A stretch of 64,000 nucleotides of DNA from contig DATGIL010000022.1 of NCBI GenBank assembly GCA_035295745.1, positions 267,666 to 331,665 of the forward strand. The letters are read 5' to 3'. The notes beneath the pieces were generated by a model. The model was given only the letters and a program-made list of their open reading frames with translations. It did no database searches and had not been told where the DNA came from. The stretch comes from JAIQFL01 sp035295745. Lineage in GTDB: Bacteria > Acidobacteriota > Terriglobia > Bryobacterales > Bryobacteraceae. Position 1 is the first letter of the stretch, and every line of letters begins with the position of its first letter. Of the stretch, positions 16,417-25,509 are shown piece by piece. The position numbers and the translations under genes were made by a program.

Positions 16417-17412
16417 CTAGCGCGATGCCGGGCCGGTGGAATCGCGGAGTACGAATTCGGGATCGATCACCAGTTCAGGGTCGGCCACCGAGGTTTTGCC
16501 GCTCTTCGAGATCAGTGACGTGCAAATCATGTGGCCGATGCGGTCCCGCGGGATGTGCACCGTGGTGAGTGCCGGGTAGCAGAATTCCGAAAGCTTCACA
16601 TTATCGAACCCTGTGACCGATACGTCCTGCGGAACGCGAAGCCCCCGCTCCCGCAACTCCCGCAGGACGCCCACCGCCATGATGTCGTTTACGCAGATGA
16701 CGGCTGTGGGGTCGAAGCCCGAAGAGAGCAGCGATCGTGCCGCTTGGCGGCCCCCTTCCAATGTGTCAGCGTCGGCGGCGGTGCGCACTTCAAGCGACGG
16801 AATACGCGCCATGGCGTCCATTACCGCTTTCATGCGCTCGTTGATCGGGCCCAGAATGTCATGGTGGCCGATAAAGCCGAGGCGCCGATGTCCCAGGCTG
16901 TGCAGGTAATCGATTACCTTGTCGATGCCGCGGCGGTAGTCCACGCGGATGTTAGTGATGTTCGGACGGGGCGTACCAACGTCGTAGAAGACCACTGGGA
17001 TACGGCTCTCGTTCAACTCGTCGATCAATTCCGGCGCCATCTCCGAGACGATCGCGGCGAGCCCCGCCACACGCCGTCCAATCATGAGGCGGACACTGGT
17101 GATCAGTTGTTCGCTTCGGTAGTCAGTATTGGCGACTACCACCTCATAACCTGCCGCGTGCGCGTCGGATTCGATCGTCTTGTAGATATCAAAGAAGAAG
17201 GGGTTCTCCATATTCGAGGCGATCACACCAAGCGTGCGGCTCTTGCCGCCCGCCAGGCTTCGCGCATGGAGATTCGGGTAGTATTTGAGTTCGTTGATGG
17301 CTTTGATGACCCGTGCGCGCGTGGAACTCTTGACTACGCTTGCATTGTTGAGCACTCGGGAGACCGTCGCCGTGGAGACCTTCGCTCGCCGGGCCACCTG
17401 TTCGAGATTCAT
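16417..17412 (-). CDS. LacI-family transcriptional regulator
   Basis: A 331-residue regulator. The N-terminal helix-turn-helix is NLEQVARRAKVSTATVSRVLNN, followed by the hinge helix NLHARSLAGG. The periplasmic-binding-protein-like effector domain starts at SRTLGVIASNMENPFFFDIYKTIE, with VICVNDIMAVGVLRELRERG and VSVTGFDNVKLSEFCYPALTTV near the C-terminus. It is encoded in line with the arabinose genes and divergent from the large outer-membrane receptor at 17581, so it may control both. The ATG at 17412 has AGGA nine bases upstream. The effector, probably arabinose or a phosphorylated intermediate, is inferred only from neighbours. Confidence 0.92.
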   Translation of the reverse strand: MNLEQVARRAKVSTATVSRVLNNASVVKSSTRARVIKAINELKYYPNLHARSLAGGKSRTLGVIASNMENPFFFDIYKTIESDAHAAGYEVVVANTDYRSEQLITSVRLMIGRRVAGLAAIVSEMAPELIDELNESRIPVVFYDVGTPRPNITNIRVDYRRGIDKVIDYLHSLGHRRLGFIGHHDILGPINERMKAVMDAMARIPSLEVRTAADADTLEGGRQAARSLLSSGFDPTAVICVNDIMAVGVLRELRERGLRVPQDVSVTGFDNVKLSEFCYPALTTVHIPRDRIGHMICTSLISKSGKTSVADPELVIDPEFVLRDSTGPASR

Positions 17413-17458
17413 GGCTATCCTGCCATTGTAGCCGTGTTAATTCCGCCGCGTCGATCTT

Positions 17459-17474
17459 GTTAACTGAATTTAAC
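17459..17474. promoter_or_regulatory. Inverted repeat abutting the receptor promoter
   Basis: GTTAACTGAATTTAAC has arms GTTAA and TTAAC with six bases between. It ends two bases before the -35 box of the receptor gene, a usual place for a regulator site. It does not match the LacI-type site at 16340, so the binding protein is unknown. Confidence 0.35.
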
Positions 17475-17476
17475 TG

Positions 17477-17505
17477 TTGACGTCCCAAATGGCAGCGCTT
17501 ACACT
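17477..17505 (+). promoter_or_regulatory. Sigma-70-type promoter of the receptor gene
   Basis: TTGACG at 17477-17482 and TACACT at 17500-17505 are separated by exactly 17 bases. Both hexamers are close to consensus, which makes this one of the clearest promoters in the window. Transcription should begin near 17512 and run into the outer-membrane receptor gene. Confidence 0.65.
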
Positions 17506-17580
17506 AGCACCAAACCTCCACTCTCGGAAGTAATGGGCACACCTATGCGAATGAGGTTATTGCGAAAGGGGCAGCAAAAA

Positions 17581-20500
17581 ATGTCAGAATCCTATTCGGT
17601 TCCGTCCCGAACCAGGGACTGGAAGCCGATCTTTCGGTATGCCGCCGGACTGTGCGGCATCACTATGTTATGGGCCGCTGCAATCCCAGCAGCATTTAGC
17701 CAGACCGGATCTGTGGGAGATGTCAGCGTCACGGTCACCGACCCGGCCGGGGCCACCGTTCCCGAGGCGACGCTGCTTTTGAAGGATGCCGCCACCAACG
17801 CCGTCCAGCGTGGCGCCACTAAGGCAGATGGCGCTTTCACATTTCCCAATGTGTCTTACGGTATCTATCGGCTTACGGTATCGAAGACCGGGTTCGAAAC
17901 CCAAGTCTTTGATAACGTCCAGGTACAGACCGGCCGCAGCACCGATATTAAAGCGGTACTAAAGGTCGGAGCGACGCAGGAGACGGTCACCGTGGAAGGC
18001 GAGTCGCCCCTAGTGGAAACCGAATCCAGCGTTCTGTCCGATACCATCGACACCAAGCAAGTGGTGAACTTGCCCTTGCAGGGCCGTTCGATGTTTGCCT
18101 TGGCGTTCCTGGTGCCTGGCTGGGCATCGACCGCTCCTGGGTCCACGGGTGGAACCTGGAACAACATGCCGGGCGGCGCGATCGGCGGCGCCGAGTTCGA
18201 TGGGACGCAAGCCATCAGCAATCGCTTCCGTAGCGGCGGATTCACCTATGGCACCTCGGTGGTGCAACCGCGAATCGAAGACGTGGCCGAAATGACCGTG
18301 TCGACGGCCCAGCTCGATCTGAGCGGCAATGGTGTGTCGGCGATGAAGATCAGCCTGGTGACGCGGCGTGGCGCCAACGCTTTTCATGGGCGCGTATTCG
18401 AGGACTTCCAAAACACCGCCCTGAATGCCAATGCGTGGAGCAACAACGCGCGCTCGCTGCCACGCAACATCGTCAAGCTGAACGATTTCGGAGGCAGCAT
18501 CGGCGGCCCTATCCTAAAGAACAAGCTGTTCTTTTTCGGCACGTATGCGCAATCGATCCAACCGCAGAGCATCACCGCCAGCGCTTCAGTGCTCAGCCCA
18601 GGAGCGCAAAGTGGCGTTTTCCAGTACAAAGCCGCGAATGGTAGCATCCAGAGCGTCAACGTGTTGCAGATTGGCTCCAGCGCCGGAGGACCGGGCACGG
18701 TGAATTCCGCGATCGGCGCCCAGCTTTCGCAGATCAACGGCATTCTCGGAGATGGCGTTCTCTCGTCGACCTCCGATCCCAACATCTCCACGCTGAGCTG
18801 GCAATATGCCGCACGCAGGACCATCTACTACCCGGCGATGCGCTTCGACTACAACGTTACCGATCGGCTCCGCGTGAACGTGTCCTACACGCAGACCAAG
18901 ACCGTATACCCCGGCGCCAACGCCGCTGTGTTTCCGGGCGGCATCGACACAGTAGATTTGACATCCAGCAACAGCAACAACAAGATCGCCGGTCTGGGCG
19001 TGGATTGGACGATCCGCCCGACATTGATCAACCAGTTCCACGGCGGATACATGTATCAGTACAGCGTTTTCGATCCCGAGAATGAGAACATCGATCTCAC
19101 CAAGATTTTCCCGCAAGCGTGGGCATACGGCACGAGCGTCTATGCCAGCAGCATCTATCCGCGTCAGCCGATCTCGTCATACTATCCGCTGATCAGCGGG
19201 GCCGACACACTGACGTGGCAGAAGGGAAGACATGAGTTCATCTTCGGCGGCGGCGCTTTCCATGAGCAGGATCACTACTGGAATGGTCCCGGCGGCTATC
19301 CCATCACTTCGCTGAACATCACCGGCAACGATCCGATTCTGAGTCCGTTTACCAGCGCGTTGAACGCCGCTGGATTGACTACAACGCAACAGACCAGCGC
19401 AGAAGGCCTATATGCTACGCTGACAGGCCGGGTATCGGGCGTCTCCATCGGCGGCGGCGGCCGTCCCCTGGATGTCACTACCGGCACCTACCGGGCATTC
19501 GGATCCTACAACCTGGACGAGTCGATGTGGGCCGGCAATATGTTCGTGCAAGACCGCTGGCGCCTGTCCTCAAACCTGACAGTCAATTTTGGACTGCGTT
19601 GGGACATCGTGGGCGACGATCACGACGTGAACGGCGCTTACAGCAGCCCGGCATCGGTGGGCGATTTCTGGGGTCCCACACCCGTGGGCGCGATCTTCCA
19701 GCCGGGCACTCTCGGCGGAGTGGCAAACCCGCAATTTACAGCGAAGGTCCACGCCTACAAGACGTCGTGGGTGAACCCGCAGCCCGCCATCGCGCTGGCG
19801 TGGTCTCCGCAGACCGACGGATTCCTGGGCAAGATCTTCCCCACCGGTAAGACGGTGATTCGCACCGGATGGTCGCTGCGCAATTATCAGGAAGGTTCGC
19901 AGAATTTCTGGGCGTTCGCTTCCAACTCCGGCGCGTTCTTCTTCCAGTCCGGCAGCCTGACCGCCGACACAACGGGCGCGGTGGGCACGTTCCAGCCGGG
20001 ATCGCTCACCCTGGGACAGGCGCTGCCGCCTTACGCGCTGTTCCCGACGGCATGGGCGCCCACGCTACCCGCGTCGACTCTCACGTTCGGCAATTCGTTT
20101 TTCGCGATCAACCCGAACATCCGCCAGCCGTACACAGAGCAGTGGAATTTCGGAATCGAGCGGCAGCTTGGCCGCGGCAACGCGCTTGAAGTCCGTTATG
20201 TGGGCAACATGGCGCAGCACGTCTGGTTCAGCGAGAATCTGAACGAAGTGAATATCTTCGAAAACGGATTCCTCACCGAATTCAAGAACGCGCAGAACAA
20301 CCTGGCGATCAATCAAGCTAACGGGAAGGGCAATTCGTTCGCAAATAACGGCTTGCCCGGGCAGAGCGCGCTGCCGATCTTTGCGGCGGCGTTCGGCACC
20401 ACCTCCGGATCGCTCTACAACCAGTTCACCACCCAGTTCCAGACGGGCGCGGCCGGATCGGTGGCGCGCAGCCTGGCGGGCACCCAAAGCTACATCTGCA

Positions 20501-21432
20501 ATATGTACGGCGCGAAGTTCTCGCCGTGCGCTTCGCGAAACCTGGGCGGCGCGGGGACGAACTATCCCATCAACTTCTTCGAGGTCAACCCGTTCACTGC
20601 AGGCGGTTCACTGAACTATCTGGATTCGATGGGCCATTCCAACTATCACGGCTTCCAAGCCGAATTCCGCCAGAGACTAAACCATGGCATGCAGTTCAAC
20701 GCCAACTACACGCTCTCGCACTCGCTGGTGTTGGGACCGGTGAATGGATACCAGGCGAACGCGGGCGGTTCTTTCCAAACGGATCGGAACTTCCAACTGA
20801 GTTATCGTCCCAGCAGCTACGACATCCGGCACATCTTCCACCTCAGCGGCACGTACGACCTGCCCTTCGGCAAGGGCCGGACCTATCTGAACAACAGCAA
20901 GCTGGCGGATGAGATTCTGGGCGGCTGGACGTTGGGAACGATTTTGATCATCCAGAGCGGCCCGCCATCACAGATCACCGGCGGCTATCTGACCGTGAAC
21001 GGCAATGACGGCGGGGTCAACTTCGCGCCGGGCGTGACGGCCAAGACAATACAGAATGCGGTCGGCGTGTTCCGCGGCGGCAATCCGTGGGTCACCACGA
21101 TCAATCCGAGTCTGATCGGGGCGAATGGCGCGATCAGCAGCAATTACTTCGTCCCCAATACCACTCCTGGCATTTTCGGCGCCAATCCTTACATCTACGG
21201 ACCGCACTGGTTCAACGATGACATGTCGCTGAACAAGAGCATTCCGATCAAGGAGAGCCTCCGCGCAACCTTACAGTTCCAGTTCCTGAACGTGTTCAAT
21301 CATCCAGCGTTCGGGTTGGGAACATTATCCGCGCAGAGCCTGAGCTTCGCGCAGAGTACCGCCACCTCGGGGTCAACGGGATTGATCACCACTGCACGCC
21401 GCATCGAGATTCGAGCGAATATCGAATTCTAA
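17581..21432 (+). CDS. TonB-dependent receptor-like outer-membrane protein with carboxypeptidase-regulatory-like domain
   Basis: About 1283 residues from the ATG at 17581, which follows an AAAGGGG sequence. An ATG at 17533 is also in frame but adds a basic leader. A membrane-spanning signal segment (GITMLWAAAIPAAFSQTG) leads to a Cna-B/carboxypeptidase-regulatory-like domain (VTVTDPAGATVPEATLLLKDAATNAV ... YRLTVSKTGFETQVF). A plug-like region follows (VVNLPLQGRSMFALAFLVPG), then a long beta-barrel ending GLITTARRIEIRANIEF with the aromatic C-terminal residue expected of outer-membrane barrels. This is the abundant acidobacterial receptor type thought to import glycans or peptides. It lies divergent from the LacI regulator, so an arabinose-containing ligand is a reasonable guess. 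Confidence 0.9.
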   Translation: MSESYSVPSRTRDWKPIFRYAAGLCGITMLWAAAIPAAFSQTGSVGDVSVTVTDPAGATVPEATLLLKDAATNAVQRGATKADGAFTFPNVSYGIYRLTVSKTGFETQVFDNVQVQTGRSTDIKAVLKVGATQETVTVEGESPLVETESSVLSDTIDTKQVVNLPLQGRSMFALAFLVPGWASTAPGSTGGTWNNMPGGAIGGAEFDGTQAISNRFRSGGFTYGTSVVQPRIEDVAEMTVSTAQLDLSGNGVSAMKISLVTRRGANAFHGRVFEDFQNTALNANAWSNNARSLPRNIVKLNDFGGSIGGPILKNKLFFFGTYAQSIQPQSITASASVLSPGAQSGVFQYKAANGSIQSVNVLQIGSSAGGPGTVNSAIGAQLSQINGILGDGVLSSTSDPNISTLSWQYAARRTIYYPAMRFDYNVTDRLRVNVSYTQTKTVYPGANAAVFPGGIDTVDLTSSNSNNKIAGLGVDWTIRPTLINQFHGGYMYQYSVFDPENENIDLTKIFPQAWAYGTSVYASSIYPRQPISSYYPLISGADTLTWQKGRHEFIFGGGAFHEQDHYWNGPGGYPITSLNITGNDPILSPFTSALNAAGLTTTQQTSAEGLYATLTGRVSGVSIGGGGRPLDVTTGTYRAFGSYNLDESMWAGNMFVQDRWRLSSNLTVNFGLRWDIVGDDHDVNGAYSSPASVGDFWGPTPVGAIFQPGTLGGVANPQFTAKVHAYKTSWVNPQPAIALAWSPQTDGFLGKIFPTGKTVIRTGWSLRNYQEGSQNFWAFASNSGAFFFQSGSLTADTTGAVGTFQPGSLTLGQALPPYALFPTAWAPTLPASTLTFGNSFFAINPNIRQPYTEQWNFGIERQLGRGNALEVRYVGNMAQHVWFSENLNEVNIFENGFLTEFKNAQNNLAINQANGKGNSFANNGLPGQSALPIFAAAFGTTSGSLYNQFTTQFQTGAAGSVARSLAGTQSYICNMYGAKFSPCASRNLGGAGTNYPINFFEVNPFTAGGSLNYLDSMGHSNYHGFQAEFRQRLNHGMQFNANYTLSHSLVLGPVNGYQANAGGSFQTDRNFQLSYRPSSYDIRHIFHLSGTYDLPFGKGRTYLNNSKLADEILGGWTLGTILIIQSGPPSQITGGYLTVNGNDGGVNFAPGVTAKTIQNAVGVFRGGNPWVTTINPSLIGANGAISSNYFVPNTTPGIFGANPYIYGPHWFNDDMSLNKSIPIKESLRATLQFQFLNVFNHPAFGLGTLSAQSLSFAQSTATSGSTGLITTARRIEIRANIEF

Positions 21433-21930
21433 GAGCCGTGGCCAGCCATCGCGTTTGAAAGACCTGTCTCTGCAGAAATGTCTTGTAGGCGGTGGCAGCC
21501 TTCAGCAGTCGGTGAAATTCAGCCACTTCTCGCCGGGGCGGGAGGGTCCCGGCGAACCCTCCACTTAGCCCCAATTTGTCTCATTTTTGCGACCGGATTT
21601 TGCGGGACTGCGATCCCTTATGTGAAGGTATTCGGTCATCGGACTTGCCTCGGTGCCTCCAGTGCAGTGGCTTCGGAATTGCTGCTGCAGTTATTGTATA
21701 AGTGCGAATTGAGCACTCTGATGGAGCAGTTGGACTACAATGAGGTCCTGGGATGCAACGGCGTACACCCAGAATCGGCACTGATTGCCTCAGACCGTTG
21801 GCCAGGCAGTTCTTCGGGTTGGTGCTCGGCGAGGCGAGGCGGTTAGATCATGTCTGACGAACAATTTACAGTGGATGGAACATTACAAGGGACGTGCACC
21901 ATAGGAGCAGCAAGCAGACTCCGCCGCGAG
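21433..21930. other. Non-coding gap with overlapping hairpins
   Basis: No convincing gene is present between the receptor and the aldo/keto reductase. At 21531-21554 CGCCGGG pairs with CCCGGCG, and at 21541-21561 GGAGGG pairs with CCCTCC. The two stems share bases and cannot form together, an arrangement like a weak attenuator or terminator pair. The rest shows no recognisable signal. Confidence 0.4.
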
Positions 21931-22917
21931 ATGTCCAGTCGACGCTCCTTTTTAGCTTCGGCCGGCCATCAGTTTTTGGAGGTGGCAGCGGCTACGGGTT
22001 TGGCTGCGGGAGCATTGCGCGCCGGCCCCGGCGGGGGCGCGATGCCTACACGGGAGTTGGGCATGACCGGTGCGAAGGTGTCGATCCTCGCGATGGGCGG
22101 TGGCAGCCGTCTCCTGAGCTACAACGACGAACAGGGGGTCGCCGCGGTCAAGAAAGCGCTCGACCTTGGCATCACCTACATAGATACCGCGGACGACTAC
22201 GGCAATCACCAGAGTGAACGCCGTATTGGCATGGCGCTCAAAGGCAGGCGTAACGGCATCTTCCTTGCCACCAAGCTGACCAATCGCGACGGCGCGCAGA
22301 GCTTTCGAATCGTTGAAGAGAGCCTCAAAGCCCTGCAACTCAGCCAGGTCGATCTCATTCACATCCATTCCCTGCAGACCCCGCAAGACCTCGCGAAGAT
22401 CGAGGAAAAGGGCGGCGTACTCGAACAGCTACGCAAGATGCGCGATCAGAAGATGACGCGCTTCATCGGCATCACCTGCCACTACGATCCCACAGTGCTC
22501 AAGACCGCCCTCGAACGCCACGATTTCGACTGCACCCAGATGGCGCTCAACGGCGCGCTGGTCGGCATGGAAGGCAACAAAATGGTGCCCAATCGCGCCA
22601 TGACCACGAGCTTTGAAACGGTGGCCCTGCCGGTGGCGAATCGCAAGAAGATGGGTGTGATCGCGATGAAAGTCTTTGCGCAGGAGGCCCTGCTGCCGGG
22701 CGCTCCCCACGAAAAGCTGCTCTACTACTCGATGTCGCTGCCGGTCACCACCGCCGTGGTGGGAATGCCCAAGATGGAACACATCGAGGAGAATACCCGC
22801 CTGGCCAAGGCATTTCAGCCGCTGCCTCGCGATGAGATGCAGCGCCTATCCGATGGGCTTTCCAGGAAGTACAAGGCCTCGCTTGATCGCTTCTTCCGCG
22901 ACCACGTAGACGCCTGA
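21931..22917 (+). CDS. Aldo/keto reductase with Tat-type signal
   Basis: A 328-residue protein from ATG 21931, where MSSRRSFLASAGHQFLEVAAATGLA gives a twin-arginine type leader. An in-frame ATG at 21850 would place 27 residues before it and is less likely. The catalytic tetrad is visible as YIDTADDYGNHQSE (Asp and Tyr), FLATKLTNRDG (Lys) and DLIHIHSL (His). The end of the barrel, VTTAVVGMPKMEHIEENTRLAK, is standard. It lacks the C-terminal iron-sulphur cysteines seen in the related protein at 49486. Export suggests a redox role on sugars outside the cytoplasm, together with the cytochrome-like and DUF1501 proteins downstream. Confidence 0.9.
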   Translation: MSSRRSFLASAGHQFLEVAAATGLAAGALRAGPGGGAMPTRELGMTGAKVSILAMGGGSRLLSYNDEQGVAAVKKALDLGITYIDTADDYGNHQSERRIGMALKGRRNGIFLATKLTNRDGAQSFRIVEESLKALQLSQVDLIHIHSLQTPQDLAKIEEKGGVLEQLRKMRDQKMTRFIGITCHYDPTVLKTALERHDFDCTQMALNGALVGMEGNKMVPNRAMTTSFETVALPVANRKKMGVIAMKVFAQEALLPGAPHEKLLYYSMSLPVTTAVVGMPKMEHIEENTRLAKAFQPLPRDEMQRLSDGLSRKYKASLDRFFRDHVDA

Positions 22918-22944
22918 CCGGGCCTCAGAGTTTACATCCGGGCA

Positions 22945-22950
22945 TATAAT
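22945..22950 (+). promoter_or_regulatory. TATAAT box six bases before a start codon
   Basis: A perfect TATAAT is followed by GAAGCC and then the ATG of the DUF1549/DUF1553 gene at 22957. A transcript from this box should start at or within a base of the ATG, giving a leaderless mRNA. No Shine-Dalgarno sequence is present, consistent with that. No good -35 box is seen. Confidence 0.5.
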
Positions 22951-22956
22951 GAAGCC

Positions 22957-25506
22957 ATGAAGAGAGTGGCGTGGGCGTTGTGTGGGCTATTGCTTACGAT
23001 TGGCACTGTTTCCGCCCAAACGCCACCCAAAGTCGACTTCGCGCGCGATATCGAGCCCCTCCTCTCTAAGCGGTGCCAACTCTGCCATGGCGCACAACAG
23101 CAGATGAGTGGTCTGCGCCTCGACCAGAAAGAAGCCGCGCTCAAGGGCGGCACGTCCGGCAAAGACATCCTGCCGGGCAATAGCGCGGGGAGCCGTCTGA
23201 TTCGCCTCGTCTCCGGCGAAGAGACGAAAGTAATGCCGCCTGTAGGCGCGCGGCTCACTCCCGCCGCGATCAGTCTGCTGCGCGCGTGGATCGATCAGGG
23301 CGCCAACTGGCCGGCCACCACTACCAAGACCTCCACTCTATGGTCCTTGCAGAAGATCACGCGCCCCAAGCCTCCTGTCACCCGCAATACCGTCTGGCCG
23401 CGCAATGCGATCGACGCGTTTGTCCTGGCGAAGCTGGAGTCACAATCCATCAAGCCGTCGCCCGAAGCCTCCAAGAGCACGCTAATTCGCCGCCTGAGCC
23501 TCGACCTCACCGGACTCCCGCCCACTCCACAGGAAGTCGAAGCATTCCTCAATGACAAGCGTCCCGACGCGTATGAGCGGCTGGTTGACCATCTGCTGGA
23601 CTCGCCTCACTATGGCGAAAAATGGGCGCGTTACTGGCTCGATCTCGCCCGTTATGCCGATAGTGATGGGTACGAGAAGGATCGCTCCCGTCCATGGGCT
23701 TGGCGCTACCGCCAGTGGGTGATCGATTCTCTGAATCGCGACCTGCCCTACGATCAGTTCACCATCCAACAACTCGCCGGCGACCTGCTGCCTGACCGCA
23801 ATCTCGATACGCTCGTCGCCACCGGATTCAATCGCAACACCCTCACCAATCGCGAAGGCGGCACCGACCCGGAACAGTTTCGCGACGAGCAGGTACTCGA
23901 TCGTGCCGCCACCCTGGGTACGGTCTGGCTGGGCCTCACCGTGGGATGCGCGCAGTGCCACAATCACAAGTACGATCCCATCAGCCAGAAAGAGTTCTAT
24001 CAGCTCACCGCCTTCTTCAATACTCAGGAGGAGGTGAACATCCCTGCGCCCCTGCCTGGTGAGACCGGCCCCTACCTGGCCGCCCGTCCCGAGTACTTGA
24101 AGCAGCGGCAGGCACTGCTCGAGGAGTATAAGATTCCGGAGGTCGAACGCGATTGGGAAGACAAGCTGCGGTACGCGCAGCAGCATCCCACCGAGCATGA
24201 CGACTGGATCTTCGCCTACGGCGAGTTCACGCACAACGTAGACAGCGCCAGGAAAGTGCTGTTTAAGGAAGCCTCCACCCGCACCGAGGTGCAGCAGAAC
24301 CAGATGATCGATTACTTCATTAGTTCCTGCGGCAATCTCTATCCGAAACAGTATTGCAACGATCTGAAGCTCGGAGAACTGCGCACCAAGCTCAACGCGC
24401 TGAGTGCCAAACTGCCGCCCTACAGTTTCGCGCCCGTCCTGCTGGAGAACGACACGCCGCCCAAGACTTATATCCACGTGAAAGGTGACTGGCGCGACCG
24501 TGGGGAAGAAGTACAGCCCGGCACACTCGCCGTACTGCCTCCCCTGCCCGCGGGTGAAAAGCCCACGCGCCTCGCACTGGCACGCTGGCTGGTCTCGAAC
24601 GACAACCCTCTTACCGCCCGGGTGGCCGTCAATCGCCTCTGGCAGGAATTATTCGGGCGCGGCATCGTCAACACTTCGGAAGATTTCGGCACCCAGGGCG
24701 ACCGGCCGAGCAATCCCGAGCTCTTGGACTGGCTCGCCAGCGAGTTTCGCGGCCGCTGCGGATGGAGTCAGAAGCAGATGGTCCGCCTCATCGTCACCTC
24801 CGCCACGTACCGACAGTCGTCCGATGCGCGCCCGGAATTGCAGGCCACTGACCCCGACAACACCCTGCTGGCGCGCCAATCACGCCCCCGGCTCCCGGCC
24901 GAACTGGTTCGCGATGAAGCACTCTATACTGCCGGACTGCTCGATCTGCGGATTGGTGGCAAGAGCGTGAAACCACCTCAGCCCAAGGGAGTCGCCGAGC
25001 TGTCCTACGCGGGCTCGGTAAAGTGGGACGAGAGCACCGGCGCCGACCGTTACCGCCGTGGTCTCTATATCCACTTTCAACGCACTACCCCTTACCCGCA
25101 GCTCATGAACTTCGACGCCCCGAGTTCAAATCTCGCCTGTACACGGCGCGAACGCACCGACACCCCGCTACAGGCGTTAAACCTGATGAATGACCCGGTG
25201 TTCTTCGAGGCGGCACAAGGCTTGGCATTTCGCGTCATGCGCGAAGCGCCGGCAGGGTCGGGTGGTTTCCGCGACAAGCTGAATTACGCCTTCCAGGTGA
25301 CGTTGGGCCGCCAGCCCAGCGCAAGGGAAGCGGAGCGCCTGGGCACTTACTTCGACGAGTCGCTGCGCAAGCTATCGAGCGATCCGCAGACCGTCGACGC
25401 GCTGTTTCCCAATCGCATTGAAGGCGTGCCGCAAACCGACGCGGCCGCGTGGGTGGAGTTGAGCCGCGTGCTGCTCAACCTCGACGAGTTCATCACGAGG
25501 GAATAG
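22957..25506 (+). CDS. DUF1549/DUF1553 protein with planctomycete-type cytochrome c domain
   Basis: An 849-residue secreted protein (signal MKRVAWALCGLLLTIGTVSAQ). Residues 25-115 form a cytochrome-like PSCyt1 domain: VDFARDIEPLLSKRCQLCHGAQQQ has the CxxCH haem site and TKVMPPVGARLTPAAISLL the likely distal Met region. The DUF1549 region follows (AIDAFVLAKLESQSIKPSPEASKSTLIRRLSLDLTGLPPTP in part), with TVGCAQCHNHKYDPISQKEFY as a second CxxCH. DUF1553 closes the protein (LARWLVSNDNPLTARVAVNRLWQELFGRGIV). Such proteins are common in Planctomycetes and Solibacter and are always near DUF1501 genes, as here three bases downstream. An oxidative role on polysaccharides has been suggested but not shown. 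Confidence 0.92.
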   Translation: MKRVAWALCGLLLTIGTVSAQTPPKVDFARDIEPLLSKRCQLCHGAQQQMSGLRLDQKEAALKGGTSGKDILPGNSAGSRLIRLVSGEETKVMPPVGARLTPAAISLLRAWIDQGANWPATTTKTSTLWSLQKITRPKPPVTRNTVWPRNAIDAFVLAKLESQSIKPSPEASKSTLIRRLSLDLTGLPPTPQEVEAFLNDKRPDAYERLVDHLLDSPHYGEKWARYWLDLARYADSDGYEKDRSRPWAWRYRQWVIDSLNRDLPYDQFTIQQLAGDLLPDRNLDTLVATGFNRNTLTNREGGTDPEQFRDEQVLDRAATLGTVWLGLTVGCAQCHNHKYDPISQKEFYQLTAFFNTQEEVNIPAPLPGETGPYLAARPEYLKQRQALLEEYKIPEVERDWEDKLRYAQQHPTEHDDWIFAYGEFTHNVDSARKVLFKEASTRTEVQQNQMIDYFISSCGNLYPKQYCNDLKLGELRTKLNALSAKLPPYSFAPVLLENDTPPKTYIHVKGDWRDRGEEVQPGTLAVLPPLPAGEKPTRLALARWLVSNDNPLTARVAVNRLWQELFGRGIVNTSEDFGTQGDRPSNPELLDWLASEFRGRCGWSQKQMVRLIVTSATYRQSSDARPELQATDPDNTLLARQSRPRLPAELVRDEALYTAGLLDLRIGGKSVKPPQPKGVAELSYAGSVKWDESTGADRYRRGLYIHFQRTTPYPQLMNFDAPSSNLACTRRERTDTPLQALNLMNDPVFFEAAQGLAFRVMREAPAGSGGFRDKLNYAFQVTLGRQPSAREAERLGTYFDESLRKLSSDPQTVDALFPNRIEGVPQTDAAAWVELSRVLLNLDEFITRE

Positions 25507-25509
25507 GAC

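Noticed and set aside
21478..21846. 122-residue plus-strand reading in the gap after the receptor
   Set aside because: No signal peptide, family motif or ribosome site, and it contains overlapping hairpins. Left as non-coding.
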